Assembly (NCBI GenBank): GCA_016703645.1
Contig: JADJBR010000010.1
Location: forward strand, 372,001 to 436,000
Direction: 5' to 3'
DNA: 64,000 nt
Origin: Zoogloea sp.
GTDB taxonomy: Bacteria > Pseudomonadota > Gammaproteobacteria > Burkholderiales > Rhodocyclaceae
Below are positions 9,197 through 17,241 of this stretch, piece by piece (position 1 is the first letter of the stretch; the number at the start of each line of letters is the position of its first letter). The notes beneath the pieces are model-generated. The model was not told the origin of the DNA, ran no database searches, and worked only from the letters and a program-made list of their open reading frames with translations. The translations under genes were made by a program, and so were the position numbers.

Positions 9197-9744
9197 GCAC
9201 GCCCTCCGACGTGATCCGTGACCTGGCCACACTCGTTCAGGATCTGGCCGCCCTGTTGGAGACCCAAACAGCCCGGGAGATCCCCAACATTGCCCGCGAC
9301 CTGGGCGCCCAACCCCAGCTGGCCACGGGCGTTGACGCCCTCGGTCAGGTTCTTGGCGAGGTCCGTGGCGCAGCCCTGCCCTTGCAACGGGCCGCCATCG
9401 ACGCGGATGCGCTGGTGGCGCTGCTCGGCTGTGTGCCGGGGTTCGTCGCGGGGATGGGGCAGGCCGTCGACGCGGGCGGCGAATGGCTGGCCGATCTGGG
9501 CCTGGGCGACGCCGCGGCCGAGGCTGCGCGGGTGTCCGGGCCCCTGCGCCAGGTTTCCGGCGTGCTCGACATGGGGATCGACGTGGCCGAAGGCGCCGCC
9601 GCCCTTCTCGCCCCGGGCCAGTGGCGTGGACTCATTGCCGCCCTCGACCGCCTTTCCGTCTCGCTCCAGGCCCTGAAGACACCAGTGCCCCCCACCACCC
9701 CGACACCGCCGCCCCGCCCGGACGCGGCCCCTTCCGGAGGATAG
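9193..9744 (+). CDS. Unrecognised helical injection-system protein, 183 aa
   Basis: Starts with GTG overlapping the previous stop. Mostly alpha-helical and Ala/Leu/Val-rich, with a Pro/Thr-rich tail (VPPTTPTPPPRPD). It contains a central apolar stretch (LVALLGCVPGFVAGMGQAV) that could be a buried helix or a weak membrane segment. No family is recognised. Position between the GpU-like protein and the peptidoglycan-binding-like protein suggests a baseplate or lumen component. Confidence is in the gene, not in a function. Confidence 0.55.
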   Translation: MSTPSDVIRDLATLVQDLAALLETQTAREIPNIARDLGAQPQLATGVDALGQVLGEVRGAALPLQRAAIDADALVALLGCVPGFVAGMGQAVDAGGEWLADLGLGDAAAEAARVSGPLRQVSGVLDMGIDVAEGAAALLAPGQWRGLIAALDRLSVSLQALKTPVPPTTPTPPPRPDAAPSGG

Positions 9745-9749
9745 ACACC

Positions 9750-10799
9750 ATGGCCGACACCCTTCCCGCCACACCCGACGGTCGCCCCGACAACCCCTTC
9801 CGCACGGTCGCCATACTGCTCGATGGCGTGCGCGTGGCTCTGGAGAACAGCAAGCGTCAGGATCAGGCGCCACGCTGGGTGAGGGTGGTACGGGTGCGCG
9901 AATTCCGCGAAGACGCCATCGCCCGGGGCGTCATGAAGGCCATGGATGTGCTGACCCTGGCCGTCGCCTACCTGCAGCGCTTCACCCTCGACGCAGGCGA
10001 CCTGCTGATCCAGGGTGATGCCGCCAAGGCCCTCGTGGAAGTCTCGGCGGAGTTCGTCAAGACAGCCACCAGCAAGGAGTTCATCAACGCCCTGGAAGTG
10101 GCTGTCGGCCAGGAGCCAAGCCCCAACTCGCCGATCCCCGACGTGGCCAACATCATGGACAAGATCCTCCAGATCGCCGACAAGGTGCCCGAGCCCGACG
10201 ACCTCAAGACCATTGGAGCCGCCCTCTACAAACTGCTCGGCATCGAGCAGGGCCCCCTTGACGAAGCCAAGCTTGGGGCCGCCACAGAGAACCACATCCT
10301 CCAGGAGCGCACCGGCAAGCTGCGCCTCCTTCAGTTCGCCTTTGATCAGGGATTCAAGCTGCAGAACTTCGGCAAGGGGGCCACCATCACCTCGCTGGAC
10401 GTGGGCCGCCTGGGAGCGCGCCGCCTGTGGGAAGCCGCCGACGACAAGCTGCCAACCCGCTCGGTGGGCAAGTTCGGCGCTGCCCCCGACACGGAGATCG
10501 TCTGGGAACTGGCCTTCAACGGCGAGAAAAAGGGCTTCGACGTACAGGAGGCCAACAGCATCCTCGAAGCCCTGGGTTACGTGGAACCGGCGGTCGACGA
10601 CCGCAAGAAGTTCAGCGCCACCTTTGCCGCGCGGCTGCGCACCTTCCAGCAGATCAACGAGATCACCGTGTCCGGAACCCTCGACAACGCAACCCTCAAC
10701 CGCCTTTTCCACCTGGACTTCGAAGCCAAGAACCTGAAGCGGGCCAAGCGCTACAAGGCCGAGGCCCTGCCCAAGGGCTTCGACCCCATGAAGACCTGA
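9750..10799 (+). CDS. Injection-system protein with C-terminal peptidoglycan-binding-like domain
   Basis: A 349-residue protein starting at the ATG five bases after the preceding gene, with GGAGG just upstream. Residues 1-240 are mainly helical with no recognised family. Residues about 263-320 (VQEANSILEALGYVEP ... FAARLRTFQQ ... GTLDNATLNRLF) have the three-helix pattern of peptidoglycan_binding_1 domains: a helix ending in LGY, then a helix with the F..FQ motif, then GTLDNAT.. and a last helix. Lying directly before the spike gene, it may place a cell-wall-binding module near the tip or be a cargo protein. No lytic domain is visible. Domain assignment is moderate and function is inferred. 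Confidence 0.6.
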   Translation: MADTLPATPDGRPDNPFRTVAILLDGVRVALENSKRQDQAPRWVRVVRVREFREDAIARGVMKAMDVLTLAVAYLQRFTLDAGDLLIQGDAAKALVEVSAEFVKTATSKEFINALEVAVGQEPSPNSPIPDVANIMDKILQIADKVPEPDDLKTIGAALYKLLGIEQGPLDEAKLGAATENHILQERTGKLRLLQFAFDQGFKLQNFGKGATITSLDVGRLGARRLWEAADDKLPTRSVGKFGAAPDTEIVWELAFNGEKKGFDVQEANSILEALGYVEPAVDDRKKFSATFAARLRTFQQINEITVSGTLDNATLNRLFHLDFEAKNLKRAKRYKAEALPKGFDPMKT

Positions 10800-10822
10800 G
10801 CCGCGCTCCCCGACGACACACC

Positions 10823-11461
10823 ATGAGCGATCCGATCGACATCATCCGCGCGGTGGTCCGCGACGAATTGCGCAGCCTGCGCCTGGGCGAGCTGGCGGTG
10901 GTCAGCAGCGTCTTCCCCCACACCGGGGCCGACGACGGCCACAACCTGGAGTGCACGGTGCAACTGCGCGAAGGCGGCCTGGAACTGCGCAAGGTGCCCA
11001 TCGCCACACCCCACGTGGGCATGGCCAGCGCCCCCCAGGTGGGGGATCTGGTCCTACTCAACTACGTGGGGGGCGACCCGAACCGGGCGGTGGTGATCGG
11101 CCGGCTGTACTCGGAGAAGATCAACCCGCCACTCCACAAGGAAAAGGAGTGGCATGTTTTCGCCACCGCCGATGGCGTGAGCAGCTTCGCCATCGACGCG
11201 GACGAATCCTGCATCGTCACTGCGGGCAAGACGGTGGTGACGGTGAAGAAGGACGGCAATGTGGAGGTGAAGGGCGAGGCCGACCTGTCCATCGAGACCA
11301 AGGGCAAGGTGAGCATCAAGTGCACCGACTTCACGCTGGACGCCTCGGGCAAGGTGGACCTGGGCAAGGACGGCGCCGGCGTGATCACCGAGAAATCCCA
11401 CAAGTGCTATTTCACCGGCAAGGCGCTGGTGCCCTCGGGCACCGTCAAGGCCAAAGGCTAG
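10823..11461 (+). CDS. Baseplate spike protein, gpV / gp5-like
   Basis: A 212-residue protein. Residues 1-100 form an OB-fold-like domain (VVSSVFPHTGADDGH, QVGDLVLLNYVGG, RAVVIGRLY) as in gpV, gp45 of Mu and the gp5 domain of VgrG. Residues about 110-205 are short repeating strands rich in Lys, Val, Asp and Gly (TVKKDGNVEVKGEADLSIE), the signature of the triple-stranded beta-helix of puncturing spikes. The spike should be trimeric and sit under the hub. I chose the ATG at 10823 because the OB fold begins there; the frame is open further upstream only as an out-of-frame shadow of the previous gene. Confidence 0.85.
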   Translation: MSDPIDIIRAVVRDELRSLRLGELAVVSSVFPHTGADDGHNLECTVQLREGGLELRKVPIATPHVGMASAPQVGDLVLLNYVGGDPNRAVVIGRLYSEKINPPLHKEKEWHVFATADGVSSFAIDADESCIVTAGKTVVTVKKDGNVEVKGEADLSIETKGKVSIKCTDFTLDASGKVDLGKDGAGVITEKSHKCYFTGKALVPSGTVKAKG

Positions 11462-11469
11462 GAGACGCG

Positions 11470-12117
11470 ATGCCCGCCCCCAGTCCCTCCCAGATCGAGT
11501 CGCCGGTAAGCGGCTTCCTGCAGTCCTCCGGCCTCCGCGGCGAGGATGCGGCAGGCCTCGCCACGGCCATCGCCAACACCGCCGGCCAAGCCCTGACGAT
11601 GTTCCTGTCCCAGGCCATGGTGATGCCCGGCATCCCGGTGGCCGCCGACCCGATCAGCGGCAGCGGCGCCACCGCCGGACCGGGCCGGCTGATGCCGCCA
11701 CCGGCCGGCGGCCCCGGTGCCGCCCAGCTGGAAGGCCTCGCCGGTGGCCAGTGCCAGGCCCAGGGTCTGCGCGGCGAGCAGGCCGACGGCCTTGCCAAGG
11801 TCATCGCCGGCGTACTCGCCCAGGGCATCGCCCTGTTCTGCGCCCAGACCCTGGTGATGCCCGGCATCGCCGTCGCCGGTTTCGTCAGCAGCGCGCCGGG
11901 CGTGCTCCAGCCCGTTCCCCTGGCCTCGCCGCTGGAGGGCATCGCCAACGGACTGCTGAACCAGAACGGACTGAGGGGCGAGGCGGCCCCCGATCTTGCC
12001 AAGGCCCTGGCCCAGGGGGTGGACCTGGCCCTGACCCTGTTCGCCGGCCAGGCCATGGTATCGCCCGGCATTCCCTGCCCGCCGGGTGCCAGCGCCGGCC
12101 CCGGCCGGCTGATGTGA
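11470..12117 (+). CDS. Triple-repeat protein following the spike; possible tip or PAAR substitute
   Basis: A 215-residue protein made of three homologous units. Each has GLRGE (residues 21, 99, 167), an Ala-rich helix and (M/S)PGI (52, 130, 198). Units 1 and 3 are followed by an identical AGPGRLM (69-75 and 209-215, the latter being the C-terminus). It starts eight bases after the spike stop. In related systems the gene next to the spike often encodes the PAAR tip. This protein has no PAAR zinc-ligand pattern, so it could be a tip of another kind, a spike chaperone or a lumen protein. It has no signal peptide; the repeats are apolar but interrupted by Gly and Pro. I do not recognise a named family. 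Confidence 0.65.
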   Translation: MPAPSPSQIESPVSGFLQSSGLRGEDAAGLATAIANTAGQALTMFLSQAMVMPGIPVAADPISGSGATAGPGRLMPPPAGGPGAAQLEGLAGGQCQAQGLRGEQADGLAKVIAGVLAQGIALFCAQTLVMPGIAVAGFVSSAPGVLQPVPLASPLEGIANGLLNQNGLRGEAAPDLAKALAQGVDLALTLFAGQAMVSPGIPCPPGASAGPGRLM

Positions 12118-12127
12118 GGACACGCTG

Positions 12128-12541
12128 ATGCCCCATGACCCTTTCGGCACCGATCTGCGCCTGGTCTTCACCCGCGGCCGGGAAGGGGCCGATCTCGCCA
12201 TCGGCCTGCAGGATTTCGAAACTGCCAGCGGCATCGACAATCTGGTGCAGGCACTCACCCTGCGCCTGCTGGTGGATCGGGGCGAACTCGACGGGCTTGG
12301 CCACCCCCGCTACGGCAGCCGCATCCGCGACCTGATCGGCGAACCCCTCGACCGCGCCAACCTCGAACTGCTGCGTCGCTACGTGCGCCAGGAGCTGCTG
12401 CGCGATCCGCGGGTGGAGGAAGTCCTGCTGGTGCGTGTCACCCCCCACGAGCCCCGCCACGACGGCGTGGACGTGGAAGTGCGGGTACGTGCCAGCGGTG
12501 GCCTGGAAACCAGCCTGGAGGTGCGAATCGATGGCGCTTGA
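12128..12541 (+). CDS. Baseplate wedge protein, gp25 / gpW-like
   Basis: A 137-residue protein of the gp25-like lysozyme-fold family of phage tails and type VI secretion (TssE). Diagnostic features are the EPLD-type segment (RIRDLIGEPLD), the preceding HPRYGSRI turn and the strand VEEVLLVRVTP. It acts as a structural wedge component that nucleates sheath assembly and is not enzymatic. The ribosome site is GAGGA. Its 3' end overlaps the gpJ-like start by 11 bp. Confidence 0.88.
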   Translation: MPHDPFGTDLRLVFTRGREGADLAIGLQDFETASGIDNLVQALTLRLLVDRGELDGLGHPRYGSRIRDLIGEPLDRANLELLRRYVRQELLRDPRVEEVLLVRVTPHEPRHDGVDVEVRVRASGGLETSLEVRIDGA

Positions 12542-14051
12542 GCGGGTTTACCTGAAAAAGGGCTTTGCCGAGGTGGTGGACGCCCTACTGGACGAAATCG
12601 CCTCCGGGCGAGGCGGTCGCCTGGCCCTCACCGATGCCAACGAAGGCAGCGTTGTACGCACCCTCGCGGAGGCCTTCGCCCGCGAACTGGCGGTGTGCTA
12701 CGAGCAGCTCGACGCGGTGTATCGCAATGCCTATCTCGATTCCGCAGCGGGCGCAGCCCTCGACAATGTGGTGGCCCTGCTCGGGGTGGAACGCCAGCGG
12801 GGCGGACACCTGGAAGGCACCGCCACCTTCAGCCGCGGCCAGCCGGCGCCCGAGGACATCCACATCCCCCTTGGCACCCTGGTGGCGGGGCGTGACGTGC
12901 CACTCTTCGCCACCACGGCCAACGCGGTGCTCGACAAGGGCGCGCGTCAGGTGGTGGTGGGCGTGCGCGCCGTGGAACCGGGGGGCGAGACGGTCAAGGC
13001 CGGCGCCCTGGCCAGCCTGCCCCGGCCCATCGCCGGCATCGACGAGGTGAGCAACCCGGGCTACCTGGTGCTGCGCCAGCGTGAGGAAACCGACGAGGAG
13101 TTGCGTGCCCGGGCCCGACGCCTTGTGCGTTCCTCCAACACCGGCACCGTCGCCGCCCTCGAGGAAGCCGCCCGCGGCCTGGGCATCCGCGAGGTGCAGG
13201 TGATCGAGAACCCGGAGGGCCGTCCGGGGGAGGTCGAGGTCGTGCTGGGCGACCGGGACATCGGTGCCGACCTGCTGGCCGCGGTGAAAAACCGTCTCGA
13301 GAACGTCCGCCCGGCCGGCATCGTCCTGCATTGCGGGCCTGCCACCCCGATCCTCGTGCAGGTCACCGCCACCCTCACCCTCAACGCGCGCCCATCGGAA
13401 CGGGAACAGGCCGAGATCCAGAAGCGCCTCGGCAGTGTGCTGGCCGACTACTTCGGCACCCTCAAGGTGGGTGAGGCGGTGCGTGAGGCCAAGATCCGTG
13501 CCCTCCTGCTGGGCCATGATGCCGTGGTGGGGTGTGAGCGGAGCGGCCAGCGGCCATTGCTGGAGCCGTTTGCCAGGAACGGGGATGGCACGCTCGAATC
13601 CATCGCCTTCCGCGCCCTGATGGGCAGCGGCGACCTAATGGCCCGCCCCGGCGAACGCCTCTTCCTTGACCCGAAGACGCTGCCCCTGCGCCTGAGCCTC
13701 GAATCGCCCCTTGAAGATCTGTGGATAGACATCCATCTCAGCCTCAGCGGCGCCCCAGCCGGAAGCGACTTCGATGCCCGGGTCATGGGCTCGATCAAGG
13801 ACCTCTTCGACAAGGCCGCCCGTTCGGCCACCACCGAAACCCCGGCCCGCGTCCGCTACACCGACCTGCATGGGGCGATCAGCAGGCTTGTCGTCCACAT
13901 CCACATCGTCCGCCTGCGCGTCACCGTCACCCACACCCGCGACGGGCTGGTGGAAGAGCTTGATGGCGAGGACGGCGAGGCCACCATCGGCCCCCGCGAA
14001 CAGGCCATTCCGCGCAAACCCAGGCTGCGCATCGAGGGTGGCGATGGCTGA
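12531..14051 (+). CDS. Baseplate wedge protein, gpJ / gp6-like
   Basis: A 506-residue baseplate J-like protein. Typical features are the N-terminal region with YLDSAAGAALDNVVALLGVER, the strand-rich middle beginning at the RGQPAPEDIHIPLGT turn, the REETDEELRARARRL helix, and the VTATLTLN strand followed by a helix in the C-terminal half. J/gp6 forms the wedge ring around the hub. The start is the ATG inside the end of gp25. The extra C-terminal part (about residues 370-506) is longer than in P2 gpJ (about 300 aa) and nearer to the gp6 of complex baseplates. It overlaps the next gene by 8 bp. Confidence 0.85.
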   Translation: MALERVYLKKGFAEVVDALLDEIASGRGGRLALTDANEGSVVRTLAEAFARELAVCYEQLDAVYRNAYLDSAAGAALDNVVALLGVERQRGGHLEGTATFSRGQPAPEDIHIPLGTLVAGRDVPLFATTANAVLDKGARQVVVGVRAVEPGGETVKAGALASLPRPIAGIDEVSNPGYLVLRQREETDEELRARARRLVRSSNTGTVAALEEAARGLGIREVQVIENPEGRPGEVEVVLGDRDIGADLLAAVKNRLENVRPAGIVLHCGPATPILVQVTATLTLNARPSEREQAEIQKRLGSVLADYFGTLKVGEAVREAKIRALLLGHDAVVGCERSGQRPLLEPFARNGDGTLESIAFRALMGSGDLMARPGERLFLDPKTLPLRLSLESPLEDLWIDIHLSLSGAPAGSDFDARVMGSIKDLFDKAARSATTETPARVRYTDLHGAISRLVVHIHIVRLRVTVTHTRDGLVEELDGEDGEATIGPREQAIPRKPRLRIEGGDG

Positions 14052-15780
14052 CACCCGGGTGCGCCGCGAGCGCCTGCTCTCCCTCCTGCCACGCATCTTC
14101 ACCAGCCAGCCCGAGTCGAGCGCCCTGGGGAGGGTCATTGATGGCATGGCGGCCAGCCTCACCCGGATGGATGAGGCCCTTACCCGCGTCCAGTACGACC
14201 GCTGGGTCGGGCTGGCCAGTCATCACCCCCCCTCCACCGACGACATCAGTGCCCTTGAGAGCCTGGGCCAGTTGCTGCAGATAACGCGCCTGCCGGCACG
14301 GATCCGCCATGGGGGCTACGAACGGAGCCCCGCCGGGATCGAAGTCCGCTTCAGCCCCGCGGCCCCCCTGGCCGAAGCCCTCGACGAGCTCATCGGCAGC
14401 GGCTGGCGCCAATCCGACCCCCTGGGCCTGCTGGAGGCGCGCTTCAGCGGCCTGCGCTTCACCCTTGCCGACGCCAGCAACAGCCTGCGCGCCGAGCCCG
14501 CGCCCGGTACCCCGACCGAGACCGCCACGAGCAGCCTCGCCCTCCTCCAGACCCAGCTCGACCCGGAGCCCGGCGAGGCCTTCCGCCAGCGCCTGCTGAT
14601 CACTTCGCGGGTACGCATGGGCGGGCTCACCACGCCCCGCGCCCTGCTCTCCCTGGCCCTTGCCGACCTTGGCGCGGAAACCTGTCCCCAACTGGAGCGC
14701 CATCCCGACAGCACCCTTGCCATCGGCCTGCCTCCCGGCACGCGCAAGCGCTGCCCCGCCTGCACCGGTGACACGCGCGGCCAGCCCTGCCCCAATCAGG
14801 GCCAGGCGGTCATCACGGCCTGGCTCACGGAAAACCCGGTACTCGATGCCCGCCATCTGGAGCCGACCCCACGCCTGCGCCGGGTATTCAAGGTGGAGAA
14901 CGCCAGCCTCTGCCCGGACAGGCCGGTGATCACCCTTGAGGCGCGCGACCAGCCCGTGCCCTACCCGGCCCTGCGCAGCCTCGACAGCGGTGAGATCACC
15001 CTTTATGCCGGCACCCTGCGCCCGGGCGACACCCTGGTGCTGTATCCGGCCTGCCCGCCAGCAGAAACCGCACGCTTCGACGGCTTCGATTCTCCCGACC
15101 ACCACCCCTGGCTGACAACCCACCCCCAGGGGCGCGCCGTGATCACCGACGCCGGGGGGATGGAGCGGGATGTCAGCTCATCCATCTTCTACCTGTGGGG
15201 CGCCCGCCTGGACGACAGGGACACCACCTTCGACGCCCTGCATTTCGGGGTGCTCGAACAGCGCGCCCTCAGCCCCCTTCTCCGCCCGGGGAGCAACGAC
15301 TGGATGCTGCTGACCTTCGCCCAGCCGGACGCCACTTTTGCCGACAGCGACGACACCGTGACCAGCTCGCGCTTCGCCGACAGCGACGACCTGGACGGCA
15401 CCCGTTTTGCCCTCCTGGACGGCACCATCGGCCAGGGTGATGCCCGCTACGCCTCGGTGCTGCTCGAGTCCTTCAATAAGACCAACACCGGGGGCACCAC
15501 CGAGAGCGACACCGCCCACCTGGGCCGCCTGAGCCTGCGCCTCGACTGGCTGACCCGCCCCCCTGCCAGCATCCGTCTGCGCATTCCCCGGACTGACTGG
15601 GTCGCCACGGCAGACGCACGCAATGCCCTGCCCCTGCTGCGGGACGACATAGCCCGGGCTTCCGCCGCAGGTGTGCGCGCCCTGGTGGAATTCCCCGCGC
15701 CGCCCCAGCCCCTGGACGAAGGCACCGGCCTTGCCCCGGCCACGGCCCGGCATCGGGCCGGCAAAGCGCCCCTCCGATGA
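14044..15780 (+). CDS. gpI-like baseplate/tail protein with large C-terminal extension
   Basis: A 578-residue protein. The N-terminus (RERLLSLLPRIF, then helices) resembles P2 gpI / Mu gp48 tail proteins, which join wedge to fibre, and the gene follows gpJ as gpI does. It is far longer than gpI (about 180-200 aa). The added part carries four cysteines, C214, C237, C240 and C249, spaced like a metal-binding knuckle, and two FADSDD segments near residue 440. The ATG at 14044 was chosen because it begins the recognisable region and overlaps the gpJ stop. The extension probably forms a fibre-attachment or cage domain. The gpI relation is moderately supported. Confidence 0.6.
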   Translation: MADTRVRRERLLSLLPRIFTSQPESSALGRVIDGMAASLTRMDEALTRVQYDRWVGLASHHPPSTDDISALESLGQLLQITRLPARIRHGGYERSPAGIEVRFSPAAPLAEALDELIGSGWRQSDPLGLLEARFSGLRFTLADASNSLRAEPAPGTPTETATSSLALLQTQLDPEPGEAFRQRLLITSRVRMGGLTTPRALLSLALADLGAETCPQLERHPDSTLAIGLPPGTRKRCPACTGDTRGQPCPNQGQAVITAWLTENPVLDARHLEPTPRLRRVFKVENASLCPDRPVITLEARDQPVPYPALRSLDSGEITLYAGTLRPGDTLVLYPACPPAETARFDGFDSPDHHPWLTTHPQGRAVITDAGGMERDVSSSIFYLWGARLDDRDTTFDALHFGVLEQRALSPLLRPGSNDWMLLTFAQPDATFADSDDTVTSSRFADSDDLDGTRFALLDGTIGQGDARYASVLLESFNKTNTGGTTESDTAHLGRLSLRLDWLTRPPASIRLRIPRTDWVATADARNALPLLRDDIARASAAGVRALVEFPAPPQPLDEGTGLAPATARHRAGKAPLR

Positions 15781-15807
15781 GTCCCATGCCGTGAAGGAAA
15801 TCCTCTG

Positions 15808-17241
15808 ATGGCCGACACTCCCCTTCCCTATATCGCCAAGGAACCCGGCGACATCATGCTCGCCGCCGACTGGAACCAGATGCAGGTGCTCGCACGCAGC
15901 GAGCTCCGCGGGCACGACCACACGGACGGCAACGGCCTGCGGATCCCCCGCGCCGGCATCGCCGACCGGGCCATCGACGGCAGCAAGGTGGACCCTGAAA
16001 GCACACTCGCGGTAAAGAGCCTCTCCATCGATGGCCCCCTCAAGGTCACCGGCACCACCCAGCTCGCCGACATCCAGGCCGCCCTGGCCCGCTTCAGTGG
16101 CGCCAGCCTCACCACCAGCGGCGATCTGGGCGTGGGCACCGACCAACCCGAGAACAGCGAAGGCTGGCACCGGGTGGTGGACATCCTCGGTGAAGCCCAC
16201 GCCAAACTGTCCATCCGCGCCGGGGCGGTCGATGGGCGGGTGATGAGTCACACCACGGGCATCCACGGCGCCGAGCCGGGCATGGTGGTGGGCACCCGCA
16301 GCATCTATCCGCTGAGCTTCGTCGTGGACAGTGAGATGCGCCTGCGCCTCGCCACCGAAAAGGCCGACAAGGCGTCCGCGACCCCGGTGGCAGATTTCTT
16401 CCCCGACCACAACCGCCTGCGCATCTCGTCGGGATGGACCAACCAGGCCGACGACAACTCGGCCGAGATCTGCAACGACAGCAAGCAGTACAAGGCGCTC
16501 ATGCTCCTGGGCAACCGAAGCCAGGAAGGCAGGGAAAGACATGTCGCCGTCTGGGACCGGCTGGAGGTGAACGGCAGCCTCGTGCTTGGCGACGCACCGG
16601 TGAAGGTTCCGACGGGGGCCATCGGCGCCTTTTGGCGCAAGGGTGATGAAGCCTGCCTGAGCATCGCCCGCGTACTCAACGTGATCGACAGTGAGTCCAC
16701 CCAGGTGCGCTTCCAGTTCAATATCAAGGATGGGGTGCTGAAGACCGACGTGCTGCGCCTGGGCAACAAGTGGCGGATGTCGGCCATCGGTGATGCCCAT
16801 GGCAACGACGGCTGGCTGCGCCTCTTCAACGTGGATAACACCGGCTACTTCGGCGGATTCGCGGCAGACGTGATGTGGTGCACCAAAGGCTCCTTCGCCG
16901 GCTCCGATCTGCGCCTGAAGGAGAACATCCACCGCCTTGAAAATGCGACCGCCGCCCTGCGCCTGCTGCGTGGGGTCCACTTCGATTGGCGCAGCGGCGG
17001 ACAATCCGTCGGCCTGATCGCCCAGGAAGTCGAAGCGGTCCTGCCCGAAGCCGTCACGGAAGGCCCCGATGGCTGGAAGGGCATCAACCCCACGGCCCTC
17101 ATCGCCCTGCTGGTCGAAGCCATGAAGGAACAGCAGCTCATGATTGACGCACTGCGCGCAGCCCCGCTGCGCGCCCCTGAGGGAGCCCCACCATGGCCGA
17201 CCGCCCCGAACCCTACGTCAAACGCGCCGCCGGCGACGTGA
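15808..17241 (+). CDS. Tail fibre 1 with C-terminal S74 intramolecular chaperone
   Basis: A 477-residue protein. Residues 1-60 form an adaptor with GHDHT and IPRAGI that is shared with the next gene. The middle is strand-rich (LGVGTDQP). Residues about 366-455 are a peptidase_S74 / endosialidase chaperone domain: S366-DLRLKENI supplies the serine and lysine of the self-cleavage site, followed by VGLIAQEVEAVLPEAV. In known fibres this domain trimerises the shaft and then cuts itself off before the serine. The ribosome site AAGGAA precedes the ATG. The Pro/Ala tail overlaps the next start by 49 bp. Confidence 0.8.
   Translation: MADTPLPYIAKEPGDIMLAADWNQMQVLARSELRGHDHTDGNGLRIPRAGIADRAIDGSKVDPESTLAVKSLSIDGPLKVTGTTQLADIQAALARFSGASLTTSGDLGVGTDQPENSEGWHRVVDILGEAHAKLSIRAGAVDGRVMSHTTGIHGAEPGMVVGTRSIYPLSFVVDSEMRLRLATEKADKASATPVADFFPDHNRLRISSGWTNQADDNSAEICNDSKQYKALMLLGNRSQEGRERHVAVWDRLEVNGSLVLGDAPVKVPTGAIGAFWRKGDEACLSIARVLNVIDSESTQVRFQFNIKDGVLKTDVLRLGNKWRMSAIGDAHGNDGWLRLFNVDNTGYFGGFAADVMWCTKGSFAGSDLRLKENIHRLENATAALRLLRGVHFDWRSGGQSVGLIAQEVEAVLPEAVTEGPDGWKGINPTALIALLVEAMKEQQLMIDALRAAPLRAPEGAPPWPTAPNPTSNAPPAT

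Noticed and set aside
15178-17004. Long open frame antisense to the gpI-like and fibre genes (about 608 codons, - strand)
   Set aside because: Arises from GC-rich codon bias; lacks recognisable domains and lies inside a well-supported + operon.
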